The notes under the pieces were generated by a model. It did no database searches and was not told the DNA's origin. It was given only the letters and a program-made list of their open reading frames with translations. A program made the position numbers and the translations under genes. From positions 1 to 64,000 of the forward strand of contig JBJTOK010000067.1 of NCBI GenBank assembly GCA_046074525.1: 64,000 bases of DNA, written 5' to 3'. The DNA comes from JAHEZL01 sp046074525 (GTDB lineage: Bacteria; Bacteroidota; Bacteroidia; Flavobacteriales_C; GCA-002722245). Below, in pieces: positions 61,729 to 64,000 of the stretch (its first letter is position 1; every line of letters begins with the position of its first letter).

Positions 61729-61781
61729 GTAAGGAAATTCAATAGTTTCTTATACTTTTAAGTCCGTTATTAAATCGCACA

Positions 61782-62576
61782 ATGTCAAGAATTAAAAATT
61801 TAGTATTAGGTGGTTCAGGGATGATAGGTCATCACCTTTGTACTCATCTGGAGAAAAGAGGAGAAGAGGTAATTAATTTGGATCTGCTGAATGGTTTTGA
61901 TTTGAGGAAGGATGATCTGAGTAAGTATAAAGACGTTGATTTTGTTTGGTTTCTCGCCTGGGAAGTGGGAGGGTCGAAATTCCTGACCGAAAAAAGCAAT
62001 TTCATTCCAATCATTAAAAACAATACACAAATCTGCCTGAAGGTTTTCCAGTTTTTAGAAGATACCAAGATCCCTTTCATTTTTGCGAGTACTCAGTTGG
62101 CCGCTCCTGATAATGTATACGGAGTGACCAAGCTCCTCGGCGAAAACTGGGCGAGAGTGCTGGGTGGAAAAATTGTCCGCTTTTGGAATGTGTATGGTTG
62201 GGAAGATCCAGGTGATCGTTCACATGTAATCACTGATATGGTGCTGAACGGTTTAAAGAATAAGCACATTCAATTGCTCACCAATGGCGAGGAGGAGCGT
62301 CAGTTTACCTTTGCTGAGGATTGTGTAAGAAATTTGTACAGCATAAAATTATTGAAAGGTGAAGAATTCGATTTGTCGAACGGACATTGGATTTCTATTA
62401 AGAATCTTGCCTATGTTATCGCCGGAAAATTAGGAGCTGAAGTTTCTTTGGGTACAGTGAAAGGCTATAATAATAGATTGGATCCGAAGCATAATGTTCA
62501 TCTTTTCAATTTCGAATATGATCTTGGAAAGGGTATTGACAGGGTGATTGAGGAGGGACGGAAGTATTTGGCTTAA
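61782..62576 (+). CDS. NAD-dependent epimerase/dehydratase-like protein
   Basis: A 264-residue extended short-chain dehydrogenase. It has LVLGGSGMIGHHL for cofactor binding, the catalytic-type Tyr-xxx-Lys in NVYGVTKLLGEN, and FWNVYGWEDPGD, typical of nucleotide-sugar epimerases. It is shorter than the family norm of about 310. The substrate is not identifiable. It stands alone, 12 kb from the polysaccharide locus, but could still serve it. Confidence 0.75.
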   Translation: MSRIKNLVLGGSGMIGHHLCTHLEKRGEEVINLDLLNGFDLRKDDLSKYKDVDFVWFLAWEVGGSKFLTEKSNFIPIIKNNTQICLKVFQFLEDTKIPFIFASTQLAAPDNVYGVTKLLGENWARVLGGKIVRFWNVYGWEDPGDRSHVITDMVLNGLKNKHIQLLTNGEEERQFTFAEDCVRNLYSIKLLKGEEFDLSNGHWISIKNLAYVIAGKLGAEVSLGTVKGYNNRLDPKHNVHLFNFEYDLGKGIDRVIEEGRKYLA

Positions 62577-62651
62577 GTAGATGACGCTCTTGGATATTCA
62601 TTTTAAGATGTGTCAAAATAATATTAGTTTTAGTCGCATATAAGTTGAGTC

Positions 62652-63044
62652 ATGACAAAAACACTTTTCATTTTTATTTTCTCCACGCTTTTCTTTTTTG
62701 CCTGCAAGAAAACGACCACACACCAGGTTCTTTTGCACAATGAATCGGCGGAGCCACTTAAAGTGAAAGTGTATGCTTCATTGCCTATGTCAAAAGATTC
62801 ATTCTCCATAAATTCCCACAGCGACTACGAATTGTTTTTTGAAGAACTGGAAGGATTGAAGTCTAATTACAGCTGTTTGGCTATGTTTGATTCGGTGTTC
62901 ACCTATTCGGCTACCAACAAAATGAAAATTAAGATTGTCGCCAACGACAAATACGGGAACCTGAAAAGGGATTCCATACAGAATAATTCGAAATACGAAT
63001 ACCGCTGTACACTGTACGTTGGTAAAGGAGATACTATACAATAA
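62652..63044 (+). CDS. Small lipoprotein of unknown function
   Basis: A 130-residue protein with a clear lipobox (FFFAC, Cys18) and a beta-rich mature part (HQVLLHNESAEPLKVKVYASL ... YRCTLYVGKGD). I recognise no family. The mature part looks like a small Ig-like fold. It lies 13 bases before the permease gene and may be co-transcribed. Confidence 0.65.
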   Translation: MTKTLFIFIFSTLFFFACKKTTTHQVLLHNESAEPLKVKVYASLPMSKDSFSINSHSDYELFFEELEGLKSNYSCLAMFDSVFTYSATNKMKIKIVANDKYGNLKRDSIQNNSKYEYRCTLYVGKGDTIQ

Positions 63045-63057
63045 AAATAGCAAATAC

Positions 63058-64000
63058 ATGAGCTCGCTTTTTAAAAGAAAATCACTGGATAAATTAATCG
63101 CCGAAGCTGATGATTCGGAAAAAGGATTTAAAAGAACCCTGGGTGCTGCCGGATTAATTGCATTGGGCATCGGGGCGGTGATTGGGGCCGGACTGTTTGT
63201 GCGAACTGCTGCGGCTATTGCCAACAATGCCGGTCCATCTGTAACCATCGGATTTATTATTGCTGGTATTGGTTGTGCCCTCGCAGGTTTATGCTATGCT
63301 GAATTTGCCTCCATGATACCTATTTCAGGAAGTGCATATACCTATAGCTACGCAACTATGGGTGAGCTGGTAGCCTGGATCATTGGCTGGGACTTGATTT
63401 TGGAATATGCTATTGGAGCAGCTACCGTAAGTATAGCCTGGAGTGAATATCTCAATACATTGTTGGGGTATTTCAATATGCATATACCTTATGAGTGGAG
63501 CCATTCTCCCTTTGAAGTTTTGCGTGATGCCAACGGCCTTGAAATTGCGCATGGAATGATGAATGTACCGGCTTTGTTTATTGTTTTTGCTATTACGCTC
63601 CTGCTAATCAGAGGAATGAAGGAATCGGCTTTTGTAAATGGACTTATAGTGATTACCAAAGTAGCTATCGTACTGATGGTAATTATTTTTGGCTGGTCTT
63701 TTATCAGTCCGGAAAACCATACTCCCTATATCCCTGCTGAAACTACTTACAATGATGCCTATGGCGTGAGTCACAATTTTGGTGGTATTATGGGGATTTT
63801 AGGAGCAGCCGGTGTTGTGTTTTTCGCTTTTATTGGTTTTGATGCGGTGTCTACGGCTGCTCAGGAAGCAAAGAATCCTAAGCGCGATATGCCTATCGGT
63901 ATATTGGGATCTTTAGCAATCTGCACGGTATTGTATATTCTGTTTGCTCACGTTTTATCGGGACTCGGTACTGTAGAAGATTTCCGAACCAACGGGAAAG
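63058..64000 (+). CDS. Amino-acid permease, APC superfamily (truncated by window end)
   Basis: The frame starts at ATG 63058 and runs open to the window edge (314 codons visible). It opens SSLFKRKSLDKLIAEADDSEKGFKRTLGAAGLIALGIG, the start of cationic-type amino-acid transporters, followed by GAVIGAGLFVRTAAAIANNAGP (helix 1). Then come several helices: GCALAGLCYAEFASMIPISGSAYTYSYATMGE and FFAFIGFDAVSTAAQEAKNPKRDMP, both family signatures. It imports amino acids by proton or sodium coupling or exchange. The specificity and the C-terminus cannot be judged. Confidence 0.9.
   Translation, partial: MSSLFKRKSLDKLIAEADDSEKGFKRTLGAAGLIALGIGAVIGAGLFVRTAAAIANNAGPSVTIGFIIAGIGCALAGLCYAEFASMIPISGSAYTYSYATMGELVAWIIGWDLILEYAIGAATVSIAWSEYLNTLLGYFNMHIPYEWSHSPFEVLRDANGLEIAHGMMNVPALFIVFAITLLLIRGMKESAFVNGLIVITKVAIVLMVIIFGWSFISPENHTPYIPAETTYNDAYGVSHNFGGIMGILGAAGVVFFAFIGFDAVSTAAQEAKNPKRDMPIGILGSLAICTVLYILFAHVLSGLGTVEDFRTNGK

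Overview
The window comes from a member of the Bacteroidota (moderate G+C, no plasmid or phage backbone). The evidence is a type IX secretion (T9SS) type-B sorting domain, PorP/SprF outer-membrane proteins, TonB-dependent receptors with N-terminal carboxypeptidase-regulatory domains, a DUF4249 lipoprotein, a short Bacteroidota-type MenE, promoters resembling TTTG-N19-TAnnTTTG, and almost no Shine-Dalgarno sequences. I see no rRNA, tRNA, CRISPR array or intact insertion sequence. The genus cannot be told from the sequence alone. LAYOUT. 1-7.6 kb: a possible IS21-type element end, a cysteine-rich CWC protein, a porin/AmtB ammonium-uptake pair with optimised codons, a hemerythrin-like protein, a class II (B12) ribonucleotide reductase and a glycosyltransferase. 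7.7-14.9 kb: a four-gene minus-strand T9SS unit made of an ECF sigma factor, a protein joining a cytoplasmic anti-sigma-like region, one membrane helix, a long linker and a PorP/SprF-like outer-membrane barrel, a separate PorP/SprF protein, and a 1296-residue type-B T9SS cargo. 15-31 kb: two TonB-receptor modules (one with DUF4249, one with a small regulatory-domain protein), a coiled-coil membrane protein, an orphan ABC ATPase, a membrane-embedded patatin-like hydrolase, a GT-C type membrane protein, MenE, small unknowns and an M23 peptidase. 31-34.5 kb: a GH3 glycosidase and ThiL. 34.5-51.2 kb: a surface-polysaccharide locus. 51.3-64 kb: L19, a 1928-residue secreted coiled-coil protein, CinA, TerC, L28, an M1 peptidase, a sugar epimerase-like protein, a lipoprotein and a truncated amino-acid permease. 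HOW THE GENES WORK TOGETHER. The polysaccharide locus holds two plus-strand operons that look like a nonulosonic (legionaminic-type) acid pathway: a CBS-nucleotidyltransferase, LegB-like dehydratase, LegI synthase, LegG epimerase, a short-chain dehydrogenase, a class III aminotransferase and an SpsF-type cytidylyltransferase. These converge on a minus-strand gmd-fcl-wzm-wzt operon for GDP-L-fucose synthesis and ABC export of a glycan. No LegC-type (DegT family) aminotransferase and no LegH acetyltransferase are present, so either the pathway is completed elsewhere or the class III aminotransferase makes a different sugar. The most striking system is the sigma/trans-envelope anti-sigma/PorP/cargo operon. 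Its architecture predicts a direct outer-membrane-to-cytoplasm signal reporting on T9SS surface assembly, a variant of the dual-membrane-spanning anti-sigma concept in which the barrel is a T9SS PorP/SprF homologue.
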